Shown: piece by piece, positions 10,401 to 20,985 of the stretch
How the letters are laid out: each line of letters starts with the position of its first letter
Position numbering within the stretch: the first letter of the stretch is position 1
Source: Capitulum mitella
Taxonomy: Eukaryota > Arthropoda > Thecostraca > Pollicipedomorpha > Pollicipedidae
DNA: 64,000 bases
Direction: 5' to 3'
Assembly: GCA_030062745.1 (NCBI GenBank)
Contig: CP099841.1
Span: 29,825,398 to 29,889,397, forward strand
Notes under the pieces: model-generated
Told to the model about the DNA's origin: nothing
The model's database searches: none
Seen by the model: the letters and a program-made list of their open reading frames with translations, nothing else
Made by a program: the position numbers and the translations under genes

Positions 10401-13400
10401 CTGTCGACATCCAAACAACGGATTAGTCACCAAATGCGACACCATGGATACAACCTCTAGTCAGCGTAGTTCATAACGCTGACAACCATGTTCCAATCGC
10501 GGCATACTGTTAATTCCTTACTTCTTTTCGTAACAGAGAAGTCAAAGGTTTGGCGATCGAGGGGGAAGAATATGTGGAAAACAAGTTCAAATTCACTTGA
10601 ATTTCGTAAATTTCCCGTCCTGGTCCGCAAGGTGCCGTGACAGTATAAGTAACTGCATATGCAAAATAAAAGTTCAGAAAACTGCAAACACACTACACAC
10701 CAACCATCAAACCACGTTCGAATTCCTTCTCGTTACCAGCCAGCCTGATACAGTGGTCCCAGCCGGCCTGCTACAGTGGTCCCGACCCCTGGTGAGCCTT
10801 CAGTCGGCCTGTTACAGTGGTCCCGACCCCTGGTGAGCCTTCAGTCGGCCTGTTACAGTGGTCCCGACCCCTGGTGAGCCTTCAGTCGGCCTGTTACAGT
10901 GGTCCCGACTCCTGGTGAGCCTTCAGTCGGCCTGTTACAGTGGTCCCGACCCCTGGTGAGCCTTCAGCTGGCGGCCAACCCACCTTCTCCTGATCTCCCC
11001 CTGCCAGGTTCGCCGGCAGGTTAATGTTGCCCAGGTCTGGTCCGCTGCGGCCGGCGGCACCGGCTGGTGGTGGACCTGCAGCAAACACGGACCGGACAGC
11101 GTGAGGGGGAGGGGGATAGTTCATCAGCAGGGCCTGGGACGGATCTGCAACAGACACGAGGCCGGACAGTGTGAGGGAGAAGTTCGCCAGGAGGGGCTGA
11201 GGCGGACCTGCAGCGGACAAGGGCCGGACAGTGTGAAGGGACAGTTCGACAGGAGGGGCTGGGGATGCACCAGATGGACCGAAGGGCGCAGGACACACGA
11301 CGAAGCCTATGGTTGAAGACCATAACGTGATGACAACACATATCCACATCATCACAGAGAGTTAATATTCACGCCGATTCACACTGTTCAACGGCAATCA
11401 CGCCAGACGATGACAGGCCCAGAGTACATAAAGCTGACGCTCGCTGCTTACAGGTACATGCAACTGCACTGGCTGGGGGAAAACGCCGCTTCCCGGAACG
11501 GCAGCCTTTGCACGGCAGCACGGTGTCACCCGGCGGACACCCCGGCGAAGAACACTAGCCGACACCCAGTGCCGCTACTAAAGGAGTGCTCACCTTCCAT
11601 GAGAGACTGACCTCGCATGTCCCTGTCAGCGCTGGACGCCTGGGGGACGGCCCGCGGGTCGCGCGGGTCCCGGGCCTCGCGCGGGTCCCGGCTGGCCGGC
11701 GGCGCTGGGCCGGACGCCTCCTGGAAGCCGCGGCCGAACGGGGGCCCGCCGGCGGCGCCGCGCGGGTCACGGCCAAACGACCTGCCGCCCAGGTCAGCTC
11801 AGGTCAGCCCATGGCAGCCCAGCTCGGCCCAGCCCAACCCAGTCTGCTCAGGTCAGTTCAGGTCAGCCCGGATAATCTCCGATCAGTTCAGATCATCCGA
11901 GGCCAGCTCAGGTCAGCTCAGGTCCGGACAGCTGAGTTAGAGATCAGTCAGTTACGGTCCGCCGCTGACCTCACCATCAGATCACACGTCTCCCGCTGAC
12001 AAATACGATGCTCAGCAGGGGCCACGAAGACTTTTAACACATAATTCGTAACATACGTAAATAAAGCGGCCACCTTCATGGCGCACAAGAATTACTTACC
12101 ATAGTAACAACACTGGAGATCACAGGAACAACTCCATAACTGAATCATCTGACATGTGCGCAAGACCCCTATGTGTCACGCACACATCTTTCGGTAGATA
12201 TTGACAAGCTGGCTCGCACACGTGTGCTTTTTACGAACACAGTCCATGAACGTCGCTTCCGCGATTACAATGGGCAACACCACCTTCCTCCATCGTCTAC
12301 CCGCTGTTCCCCAGCATACCAATTCACAACGAATGAACAACCCGAAAAAGTTCTCTCGCACAGACCGAGGTCACGCCAAAGACAGTGTATCGTGGTCGCG
12401 CTGCCCTGGTCGGCGGCGTCGGCCGGCGGCTCGTCACTGACCTGGCGTCAAAGTCCTGCGGCGGCAGGCCACGCATGTCCCGGTCTCCAGAGCGCAGGTC
12501 CATGTCGGCCCGGTGGCCGGCCGGCGGGCCGCCGCCTGTTCCAACACACCAGCACAGACACGGCTCAGAGGCGGCTCACACACGGCGGCGCACGCGGCGG
12601 CACACAGCGACACAGACCGGCACAGAGCCGCACACAGCAGCACACAGCGGTGCAGAGCGGCACACAGCGGCGCAGAGCGGCACAGAACGGCACAGCCGCA
12701 AACCGCGGCACACAGCGGCACACAGCGACATACAGACATATTGTGGCAAAGAGCGGCACTCAGAGGCACAGAGCGGCACAGAGCCGCACACAGCGACACA
12801 GAGTCACAAAGAGCCGCACACAGCGGCACAGAACGACACACAGCGACACACAGAGGCATAAAGTGTCACAGAACGGCACAGAGTGGCACTCAGCGGCACA
12901 GAGCGGCAGAGACACAGAGCGGTTCGAAAATGCGGCTCGCAACCAACATCCGACAATTCGTCCTCTTGCAGCAGAAAAAAGCAAGCAAGAACACAGCCTG
13001 ACACTCCAACCACATGAAAGTCATTTCAAGTGCCAGTTGGAACTGGTCTGCAATCCCCTCTATTAATAGGCAAAAGATTCCAGACGTTGCAAAAACTAAG
13101 TTGTCCAACACCGTATTACTTGCCAAATGCGATCGGAACACCTCAAAACAGCAGAACACTACACGACATCACACGTATCACCTGCGTCTGGCATGGACTG
13201 TTCACACAGCTGCGGCAGTGCGTTCAGCACATTCAGCAGTGCTTTTGCGGCCATCCCCTGCTATCCCGACTGAAATCGTCCCCAGTAACTAGCCCTGCGG
13301 CCGGCGGCCGGAAGCACCTCGCGGCGGCAGGCGCAGGTCCTGGTCGCCGTGACGACCGCCAGCGCGCGGGTCCAGCTGGCGCATGTCCAGGTCGCCGCTG

Positions 13401-16400
13401 GGAGGCGCTGCTGGACCTCCCACACCGGCTGGGGACTGCCGGAAGTCCACGTCCTGGCCTGCAGGCGGCGGCCCCAGTCGTCGGCCGCAGTGTAGGCGGC
13501 GGGTGTGTACAGGCACTCGGCGGCATGCTGCTCATCTGAGGCACTTCATGGATCGTGAAATACAAGAATGCTGCTGCTTCTTGGTGTTGTGGTACAAGAA
13601 ATGCATGGCCCAAAAAAAAACTTGAATATCCATGTTCACCCTTCACGTTCCTCACTAGCAGTAACACGACTGCACTGCCTGCATAGCTGAAATTTGAGGC
13701 GAAATTTGACTGTCTATAACTATGACTTAACTACGAAGGTAAAAAAAAAACAAGCTTTCCATTAACAAGGTACGATGAGAGCAACGTGGCAGAAACTAGT
13801 TCCGCAGCATTTCGTGTACCGCATGTTTCACATGTGATATAGCTATGAAGCACACTGGGCAGAGCACCACGAGCCAATTCGGACAATTTCAGCGGTGTTA
13901 ACGTGCCTCCCTGGGCCCAGTCTGAGTTCGGATACGGCGGCACGGATGGTACGGAGCTCGGGACGCCTCACCTCCACCCAGCGGTCCAAACGGCCCCTCC
14001 TTAGCCGCCTGCTGGGCCACTGGCGCCGGCGGCACGGGCTCCGGCCGGGGCACGGCGATGGCCGGCACGGCGGCCGGGGCGGCGGCCGCGGGGGCCGCGG
14101 CAGCGCCAGCAGCGGCCACCGGCTCGGCTGGCTTCAGCACTGTCGGCGCTGGCTGGGACTTGTGCAGCATCGTCTGTGGGCAACATGGAGAGCATCATGG
14201 CGGACAGCACAGCCTGCACGTTCAGTGCTGAGGGACCGTTCAGGTGACGATACAATCAGAGTGCAAAGTGCATGTCCAGATAGGTAGAGAGGCAACGTAA
14301 GTGCACGATGTACATAAGAGAGGCCTAGAGCATATGCCGTAAAACAAAACAGCACTGTGGAGGACTTATACAAACGTGGAGTTGCGCCACAGGGTGCCCA
14401 TACAGATAACATCTTAAGAAGAGCCATGGATTAGTAAAACACTGCACTGCACAGCAGTACAGATATGCAGCCACAATACACGGACACACAGCAGTCCATA
14501 CCCGGACACGTAGCAGTCCATGTCCGGACACCCAACAGTCCATACTCGGACACAGCAGTCCAGACCTGGACATACAACTCATGTATGTCCAGGTATGGTA
14601 TGGAATGTAGTGTCCAGGTATGGACACGACAGTCCAAACCAGGGCACACGGGCAGTCCATACCCGGACTTACAAGTCCATACCAAGACATACAACAGCCC
14701 ATACCGAGACATGCAACAGTCAATACCCAGACACACAGCAGTCCATACCCAGACATACAACAATCCAAATCCGGAAAGACTGCAATCCCTAGTCCCGACT
14801 CACGGCAGCAGTCTGTGGGTCCACGATGCGCATGACGACCTGGGCCTGCAGCAGGGCGTACGCCAGCTGCGGGTTCTGCAGCAGCATGGTGCGCGCTTCG
14901 GTCGGGTTATTCTGCGAAAGAACGTCCCATCACTCGGACCGGTCACACAGCAACACAGCACGCCACCGAAACGTTCCCCCACCACGGCCCACCGCTAACA
15001 GTCCAGATGGACCAGTCATAGAGCAGCGCAGCACGCCAGCAAAACTTTCTCCACCACGGCCCACCGCCAACAGCTCAGCTGGAAGGTCACACAGCAGCGC
15101 AGCACGCCAGCAAAACTTTCTCCACCACGGCCCACCGCCAACAGCCCAGCGGGTTCGGTCACAGCGCAGCGCAGCACAGCACAACAGACCCCCCTCCACG
15201 GCCCACCGCTAACAGTCCAGCTGGACCGGTCATAGTGCAGCGCAGCACGCCAGCAAAACGTTCCCCACCACGGCCCACCGCCAACAGCCCAGCGGGTTCG
15301 GTCACAGCGCAGCGCAGCACAGCACAGCAATGCCCCCCTCCACGGCCCACCGCCAACAGCCCAGCGGATTCGGTCACAGCGCAGCGCAGCACAGCACAGC
15401 AATGCCCCCCTCCACGGCCCACCGCCAGCAGCCCCCAGCAGCCCAGCTGGACCGGTTTCAGCGCCACACAGAACGCCAATGAAATCCCCCCCCACCACCA
15501 CCACCACACGTGCCGTCGACCACACTGGAAACACGGCCGCCACACGCCGGACAGGAGCAAGCTCCGACAGCGACCACCCACCTGGATGCAGAGCTTCATC
15601 TGCTTCATCAGCTCGAACATCTGCTCGGGCGGCAGCGAGGCCACGGCCTTGCTGATGGCCTCGGGCGCCTGTGGCGGGTCCACCTCGTCACCGTATGGGC
15701 TCTCGCTGGCCGGTCCCTGCATCAGAGCTGGCCGAGCACACGCATATAAATGACTACGGATGCAAATGGAGTAGCCTAAAGAACTTCCGCAGCGACCGGC
15801 TGATTTTCGAGCAAGACATATGCCACGTTATGTCTTCTGAGACCCATTTAGTATTGACATGATTGCTGTTAATAGCTGAACTAACGACTACTTTTACAAT
15901 GGTTGGAAACACATTACATTTAGGTTCAAACCAAAGCAAATAACATCATTATCTACTGTTATATACCACTCCAAGCATACAACAATCACATTTCACATTT
16001 AGCCACACAACACGAGTTCCGCCCGGTCGGGGTCGCCAGCCGCCTGGCCGACCGCACCGCACCCACTCTGCATTTCCATGCGGCTCTTCTCCGTGCAGGC
16101 GTTGTCGACCCGCAGCTGCCGCCCGGAGAGTTCGACGCCGTTCAGGTTGCGCATGGCGCTGAGCGCCGTCTCCGGGTCGCGGTACTCGCAGAAGCCGTAC
16201 CCCTTCGGCTTGCCGGTCGCCCTGTCGTTCATCATGCTAGAGGGGGAGGTAGAAAAGACACAGTTAGCAAAGGTCAAGACATGGGTCCTGGGCTATGGGT
16301 GGGTTGCACAAGCTTCATGGGAGTCTGGGATTATACAGATGAGAGGGAACGTGCGAAACAGATCCAGGGGTCGCACGTCATCCCGCACGAGCAGAGGACT

Positions 16401-19400
16401 GCTATCCAGACCTTCGAGTGCGTCATCTAGTGGACGGAAAGCAGAAAGACATGAAGACCCATGCTGGAGGGGGAAGGGGGGTGAATGGGAAGTGACAGGC
16501 AATTAAAGATGATGACATGCAAGTACGACCAGACTGAAACATATGCCGGCCCGACCGCGTGCTAAGCAGGTACTGGAGCAGGGGTGTCATGTAGTAGTCA
16601 AACGCACAAATTTGAGCCACATCAAGGTGGATTCATGCTTCAGCAATGCAGTTTACGAGCGGCACGACATGCAGTTACGAGCTCTAAAAATTAGGATTAT
16701 GTGTAGAGATGACTGTTCTTCCAGAAACATGGTGCTGTTGACAGGAAACAACGATAGAACTTCTAACGTTACATGCCGTCACTATACTGAACAGACAAAT
16801 CGAACAAACAACCGTGGCCACACGTCACACTGGCCAGGACAGGATTGGCAGAACAATACTTCCAGAGATGCAACAGGTAGTGACGTAAGCATCGATATAC
16901 GCGAGTTCAATTCCTGAAACATACACCACTTTTGTCCAGTCTGCAAGGCATGACAATCTCGATAAGATCTTGTGCGCTTGGGTCTAAAAAATACACTGAT
17001 TTGTGCGAATACAAACGATTCTGGTGCACACGGAGCGAACGCCAGTGCGGACGATATGATCGTTTTGCGGACCCAAGGCCGTGGAGCAGACTGTGCGGTT
17101 CACCCCCTTCTGAGGCTTTTCCATTACTGCGAGAAAACGAACGAACGCAGCGCGACAAAACTGTGCACCTTTTGCTTCATCATTTCTACATCATGTGGTA
17201 AAATTTTAACCTCAGGTCGAATCAGGTGTATGACCTGGGCCAAGTCAAGTGGACTTGTATCCAAAAAACGTGAAGCCCTGAAACCCTGTAACATTTTCGG
17301 AAAACAAGTTATCGCAATAAAACTTTCCAAGATTAGAAATCTTACTACACGCAAGAGATCCGCTATCCCAGATTTGTCGGAGACTTCCGGGTCATTGACC
17401 AACGGTGAAGACCATTTCCAAGACGCCATCGTTTTTCCGACTTTGAGGATTTTCTAAATCATCTTGAGCGTGAAGTTTCACACACAAATGACCGTCATTT
17501 TGAAAAGTGTCCTTGACCTTCAACCACTGACCTGAGGTCAACCGTCAAAATGGGTGATCGATGACTTGGAACAGACAGAAAATAATCCCCACTTGCGAGC
17601 AATGTCAGGAAGCTCAAAAAGTTAAAAGAAAATCCACAATTTCGAAGTAAACAGGCCTTTGCGAATAAAGCCCCACTAGCTGTGTTAATTGATTCAGTGA
17701 TTTTTTTTGGAAAATTCCGAGCACAAAACCACCACAAGAACCACTAGGATCAAGACACCTTACTTGGCAAAGCATATGTTGTCAAAATAAAGAAACACTA
17801 CACTTTGCTCCCGTTAATTCCATCCTACGTTTAGCACCGGCGCCCGCGGTTCAGTGGCACGAATATCGTTGTCTTTCACTCGTTTCCGTGTATATATTAA
17901 ACAAATAAAAGCAATCAGACGTGTATCGGCATCTGCAGACTTTTACCCATTTGCTGGTGCATTCACATAGACTCTACTGATCACAACCCTTGACATCCAG
18001 GTCATTTCTCAGTTTCATGTAGCTGGCTATGAAAAAACATATATGGGAGTATAAATGGCTTACATATAACCCAAACACCAAAATGAGGCCAGTTTTGACC
18101 TCTAATCATCACTAACTTCCCAACAGTATCCTTATTTTTATCACATGTACAACCATTCATTTGTTGGAAGGGACAGTCAACCACACTCCCAGTCACGCGT
18201 GCATGACCCCGACCGCCAGTCGGGCACAGGTTCAGATGTGACACTTATCTGCTGGCTTCCAAGGCATGCCCTTGGCTATCTAGGGCATAGCATGTATCTT
18301 ATCATGGATGGTAGCTGTTTGGCAATGTCGAGACCAGCTGCAGTCATGCTTTCTAAATTCAAAACATGATGCTTACATAATCTGGGCCATCACAACTTTA
18401 TTCTTCATTTGGAGAAATAATAAAGCATGTCATTCACACTCCTGCACAGTACTGTCATCACTATGTTATTTACTTCTGAGGACACTGCAATAACTTGGCT
18501 GAGCCCATGATGGAGGATGTTGAACAAAGGTTCCTCTGATCTTGGGCATTGTGTGGCCAGTTGTACACATCCAGCTCTTGTTAGTGCTCAATGTTAGGAG
18601 CTCTGCCATACTGCTCATACTGCACTGCTGTCATATTAAAAAAAAGCCTAATAGTTCAAGGCTGGGTCTGTGGTGCTTGTCTCTTACTGAGAATGCTTAC
18701 CGGAATGACAGGACTGGCCCCACTTGGCTGAAAATCTCCTTCAGCTTCTTTTCACTTACTTCATAAGGTATGTTTCCAACTGTGAACAAATGCTGCTTGT
18801 CAGCCCAGTATACTGTATGTACACATAACAATGTATGAAAAATTAAAATAGTAAAACAAAGCACAAAAACCCTAAGGTGATCTAGCATGCTCCCATGTGC
18901 CACTTCACTTCAGGACTGTATCAGCATCATTAGTTTACTCTTGCCAAAATTCACATCCTTACTGAGACCTATGATGCCACATTTCAACCATGTTTTACAG
19001 TTTGCAGAGAGCCTACTGGAAATAGTACAGCAGCTGGGTTGATTTGGCATTTCCATGTCCTGTCCAGTGTACCTCTGAACCCTGAATGGAGACTGGATTT
19101 AAAACATTTAATTTATGTAGAGAGATTGATACAGATATTCATACACAGGGATAGATTTAGGAGAACAGACCATGGAAACACCAAATGAAGTATTTTCTTC
19201 AAAAGTATGAACATGTGCACTACAACAGTATACAATACAATATCAAGTACACCAAATGAAGTATTTTCTTCAAAAGTATGAACAGGTAATCCTTACCGAT
19301 CGCACACCATGCGCAGAGTCGAGGGTAAGGTTAACGCCTGAGTGTAGTTTCCGATTTCGCCACCAAGGTGATATTCATTCTTTTTCTCGCCACTAGGAAG

Positions 19401-20067
19401 AGTACGTAAAAATACTGACATTCGCTAGGATGGTTCCGCTCAAGATCGCGCGAGTGTAGTTCCTGATTTTGCCACCAGGGTAATATTCATTAGGTTAGGT
19501 TAGGTTAGGTTAGGTTAGGTCTGAACGAATTCATCTGCTTCCATCGAGGTCCAGCAATTCTGGAGAAAGTGGTCCTTTTTTCATGATTGACCTCACCTGT
19601 GACGTCATCAGCAGGTCAAAAGTAAAAGTGTGTAAGTCACAGAAACAAAACATTCAGCGCTATCAACTGGCATTCCAATCAGCCGAATCAAACTATTGGT
19701 TATCATACCATTGGTTCTTGAGCAGAACCATCCTAGCAAATGTCAGTATTTTTACGTACTCTTCCTGGCGGCGAGAAAAAGAACGAATATCACCCTGGTG
19801 GCGAAGTCGGAAACTACACTCACGCATTAACCTTGCTCTCGACTCTGCACATGGTGTGGATCGGTAAGGATTACCAACATGTGCACTACAACAGTATACA
19901 ATACAATATCAAGTATACATCTTGGCATCGGCAGAATACATTTTTCAGAAGACTTATTGCAATATGATGAAACACACAGAACACAATGTTTACAGACTAT
20001 TGCAAAAACAAAACTCACCAAACACCGATCGCATGGACTTCTCCACCAAAGAGTTGTCAACAGCCAT
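10284..20067 (-). CDS. CSTF2: cleavage stimulation factor subunit 2 (CstF-64), complete
   Basis: Eleven exons in transcript order: 20067-20019, 18779-18701, 16236-16067, 15727-15582, 14911-14804, 14173-13972, 13458-13318, 12535-12442, 11781-11612, 11075-10984 and 10400-10284. The exons sum to 1,368 nt, or 455 aa plus stop, and phases agree at every junction. Domains: RRM about residues 14-93 (RNP2 VFVGNI 15-20, RNP1 KGYGFCEY 54-61); hinge about 110-190 ([15 protein letters not shown], then [19 protein letters not shown]), which binds CstF-77 and symplekin; a Pro/Ala/Gly/Arg-rich middle; and the conserved C-terminal helix bundle ([17 protein letters not shown]). CstF-64 binds U/GU-rich sequence downstream of the poly(A) site during nuclear pre-mRNA 3' processing. 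[15 protein letters not shown] matches insect CstF64 closely. Length lies between the fly (about 420) and human (577) proteins. The human MEARA-type pentapeptides are absent. Exons 7 and 8 are the least certain borders. Confidence 0.95.
10765..10969. repeat. 41-bp minisatellite x5 in CSTF2 intron 10
   Basis: Five 41-bp units begin GGCCTG(C/T)TACAGTGG at 10765, 10806, 10847, 10888 and 10929 and carry CCTGGTGAGCCTTCAG. Near-identical units imply recent expansion. The array ends 15 bp from the exon 10 donor. Confidence 0.95.
10984..11075 (-). CDS. CSTF2: CSTF2 exon 10 (minimal form)
   Basis: 92 nt, phase 1 in and 0 out, acceptor TTTGCTGCAG, donor GTGGGT. It encodes [20 protein letters not shown] and ends GGDQEK, directly before the C-terminal domain. 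Two more in-frame acceptors lie 69 and 132 nt upstream (exon starts 11144 and 11207), so longer forms are possible. Confidence 0.85.
11071..11280 (-). repeat. 63-69-bp repeat triplicating the exon 10 acceptor
   Basis: Three diverged copies each contain, on the - strand, a CACnCTGTCCGG...GTTGCAG-like acceptor followed by (G/A)TCC(A/G)CC. Acceptor positions are 11207, 11144 and 11075, spaced 63 and 69 nt. The frame is open through all three. Confidence 0.8.
11612..11781 (-). CDS. CSTF2: CSTF2 exon 9 (DPR-rich linker)
   Basis: 170 nt, phase 2 in and 1 out, acceptor CTGGGCGGCAG, donor GTCAGT. It encodes [20 protein letters not shown] and [12 protein letters not shown], ending ADRDMR. Repeated DPR is typical of the CstF-64 middle region. 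Confidence 0.85.
11790..11945. repeat. degenerate CAGGTCAGCT repeat in CSTF2 intron 8
   Basis: Imperfect short units of CAGGTCAG(C/T)(T/C) type, broken by CAGCCC and GATCAGTT variants, directly upstream (in transcript sense) of exon 9. Confidence 0.7.
12442..12535 (-). CDS. CSTF2: CSTF2 exon 8 (Asp/Arg linker)
   Basis: 94 nt, phase 1 in and 2 out, acceptor TGTTGGAACAG, donor GTCAGT. It encodes [20 protein letters not shown] and DFDAR, continuing the D-M-D-L-R / D-R-D-M-R pattern of exons 7 and 9. Confidence 0.78.
12548..12925. repeat. decamer array CACAG(C/A)GGCA in CSTF2 intron 7
   Basis: About 38 imperfect 10-bp units of CACAGCGGCA / CAGAGCGGCA type. Because units are not multiples of three, all frames are open over stretches, giving several spurious ORFs on both strands. 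Confidence 0.92.
13318..13458 (-). CDS. CSTF2: CSTF2 exon 7 (Asp/Arg/Gly linker)
   Basis: 141 nt, phase 1 at both ends. It encodes GQDVDFRQ, then [17 protein letters not shown] and [10 protein letters not shown], the D-x-R style linker of the family. The acceptor CGCCTGCAG has a weak pyrimidine tract and the donor GTGCTT is non-ideal. Both were selected by phase and reading continuity. Confidence 0.68.
13972..14173 (-). CDS. CSTF2: CSTF2 exon 6 (Ala/Pro-rich linker)
   Basis: 202 nt, phase 0 in and 1 out, acceptor TTGCCCACAG, donor GTGAGG. It starts [13 protein letters not shown], the counterpart of ILHRQTNIPTL in vertebrates, then is low-complexity Ala/Pro/Val and ends GPFGPLGGG. Confidence 0.85.
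14465..14775. repeat. about 20-bp array CAGTCCATACCCGGACA in CSTF2 intron 5
   Basis: Roughly 14 imperfect units of (A)CAGTCCATACCC(G/A)GACATA(CAA), with length variants and a short inverted section near 14,575-14,620. Confidence 0.85.
14804..14911 (-). CDS. CSTF2: CSTF2 exon 5 (hinge, second half)
   Basis: 108 nt, phase 0 at both ends, acceptor TTCTTTCGCAG, donor GTGAGT. It encodes [20 protein letters not shown] and [12 protein letters not shown]. Confidence 0.94.
14939..15465. repeat. 68-80-bp minisatellite, about 7.5 units, CSTF2 intron 4
   Basis: Units begin (C)CGGTCA(C/T)A and contain CCACGGCCCACCG(C/T)(C/T)AACAG. Two sub-types alternate: one ends CAGCTGGA, the other CAGCGGGTT. The array fills most of the intron between exons 4 and 5. 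Confidence 0.92.
15582..15727 (-). CDS. CSTF2: CSTF2 exon 4 (hinge, first half)
   Basis: 146 nt, phase 1 in and 0 out, acceptor GCTCGGCCAG, donor GTGGGT. It encodes [20 protein letters not shown] and [19 protein letters not shown], the most conserved part of the hinge. Confidence 0.94.
16067..16236 (-). CDS. CSTF2: CSTF2 exon 3 (RNP1 half of RRM)
   Basis: 170 nt, phase 2 in and 1 out, acceptor CCTCTAG. It encodes [20 protein letters not shown] and then [10 protein letters not shown], ending in the [10 protein letters not shown] motif. The donor GTGGGT is chosen because joining to 15727 gives MEMQTLMQGP, parallel to the fly protein. Confidence 0.95.
17175..18250. repeat. dispersed repeat copy 1 (TGACCT-rich family)
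   Basis: Matches 28975-30000 over about 1 kb. Shared landmarks include CAAGTGGAC(T/C)TG, GCACCGG(C/T)GCCCGC and AACATATATGGG. It lies in CSTF2 intron 2. No coding capacity was recognised, so the class is unknown. Confidence 0.8.
18701..18779 (-). CDS. CSTF2: CSTF2 exon 2 (RNP2 half of RRM)
   Basis: 79 nt, phase 1 in and 2 out, acceptor TTGTTCACAG, donor GTAAGC. It encodes [17 protein letters not shown] and SQVGPVLSF, the first strand and helix of the RRM. Confidence 0.95.
19285..19875. mobile_element. foldback DNA transposon with about 150-bp inverted ends
   Basis: 591 bp bounded by GGTAATCCTTACCGAT on the left and its inverse on the right. Inverted arms are about 19285-19442 and 19727-19875 and look roughly 90% alike. 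Flanking AACA (19281-19284 and 19876-19879) is a 4-bp target duplication, confirmed by the intact site GAACATGTGC at about 19209. The interior holds a second partial arm copy (about 19447-19490) and a TTAGG tract. No transposase is present, so it is non-autonomous. Superfamily is undetermined. It sits in CSTF2 intron 1. Confidence 0.9.
19490..19520 (+). repeat. internal (TTAGG)6 tract
   Basis: Six perfect TTAGG units inside the foldback element. TTAGG is the ancestral arthropod telomere repeat. The internal position and short length make it an interstitial tract, not a chromosome end. Confidence 0.95.
20019..20067 (-). CDS. CSTF2: CSTF2 exon 1 (start codon)
   Basis: ATG at 20067-20065 has A at -3 and G at +4. 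It encodes [16 protein letters not shown] and splits codon 17 (phase 1) at a GTGAGT donor. The start is chosen because the RRM follows about 14 residues later, as in known CstF-64. The frame is open further upstream, so a longer N-terminus is not formally excluded. Confidence 0.85.
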
Positions 20068-20584
20068 CTTTCTATTTATTGCTGAGTCCCGGTAGCTATC
20101 TGGGAAAAGACAATACACCGGTATTCTGAACTTACCCAGAAACACACATCGTTTTTTCAAAGTTAACCACATTATGGCACCTGAGTTCCCATAAACTTTG
20201 TGTAACATTACCACATCAACAATATTTATAAAAGAACCCAAACCAGAGTCACACAAACATTTGCTATTCAATTCCTTTTTCAAGACGCCGGTTGCATTGG
20301 TCAGGCTTCTTTTCGTAAGTCACAGCAAAACAAATAAATACAAGGGATTTTCGCTTATGCATGGGTTCCCCAAACCACCACCCAGAAAAGCATCATTACT
20401 TACATTAACTCTAACTCACACTCAATGGTAACACGGTCTTGGTCATAAGCACACCACGTTTCTCACGACGGTTGACACGAACGTACGGCGCGTCCGAGAG
20501 CAGTGGTGCGGCGTGCAATGACGCATAGATACTCAAATACCACAGCGTCGAGGAGTGAAGTTTTTTTGGAACAATTCTTCAGTT
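20068..20584 (-). promoter_or_regulatory. CSTF2 upstream region
   Basis: Lies 5' of the CSTF2 start codon. A CpG-rich patch at 20,455-20,520 stands out from AT-rich surroundings and an ATTGG (inverted CCAAT) is at about 20,294. No TATA box was chosen. The promoter role is inferred from position only. Confidence 0.35.
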
Positions 20585-20766
20585 CATTGGCGCAGCCAGG
20601 ATTTTCTTACGGGGGGGAGGGGGGTGAAGTTCAGTGTGAGCTGAAATCATACGCGAAAACCGCTTGACGGGAACACGATGTGCAATAGTTTTCACAAAAA
20701 TGCGGGCCGAGGGTGGGGGGGGGGGGGGGGTGGCGGCCTAAGCCTTCCCCCTTGACTGCGCGTATT
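20585..20766 (+). mobile_element. hAT-like MITE, family A
   Basis: Starts CATTGGCGCAGCCAGGATTT and ends near CTTGACTGCGCG, matching the 62570 copy through GAAAACCGCTTG and TTTTCACAAAAA. A long G-tract (about 20,717-20,731) lengthens it. Flanks CTTCAGTT/CTTCCGCT may be a decayed 8-bp target duplication. Confidence 0.8.
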
Positions 20767-20824
20767 CTTCCGCTCACCGGCTTTTGCTCAAACCTCACCG
20801 ATTTCATTACCAGGTTTACCGAAA

Positions 20825-20985
20825 CAGGTGCAGCTAAGTAGGTGGAAGGGGCGGGAAGCCCGACCCCCCTTAGGCCCGATTTTTTTCTCGTGAAAACCGT
20901 TACGCATTGTCTTTCTAGCAGGCGGCTTTCGTGTGGTTTCAGTTAACAATGAACTCCCCCTAAGACAATCCTTGCTGCGCCCTTG
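20825..20985 (-). mobile_element. hAT-like MITE, family A
   Basis: Reverse-oriented copy. It contains CCCCCCTTAGGCCCGATTTT, GTGAAAACCGT and GCAGGCGGCTTTCGTGTG and ends CTTGCTGCGCCCTTG. The left end is decayed (CAGGTGCAGC). Confidence 0.8.

Larger units (their letters stand above)
19179..19920. repeat. 71-bp tandem duplication, second copy split by a transposon
   Basis: A 71-bp segment starting CACCAAATGAAG occurs at 19179-19249. A second copy starts at 19250 and is interrupted after 19284 by the foldback element 19285-19875, resuming around 19876-19915. The first copy preserves the uninterrupted insertion site. Confidence 0.9.

Noticed and set aside
12173-13066. ORFs of 140-297 aa on both strands in the CACAGCGGCA array
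   Set aside because: Low-complexity decamer array inside CSTF2 intron 7; frames are open by composition.
19490-19520. Chromosome end at the TTAGG tract
   Set aside because: Only six units, inside a transposon in an intron, with unique sequence on both sides.
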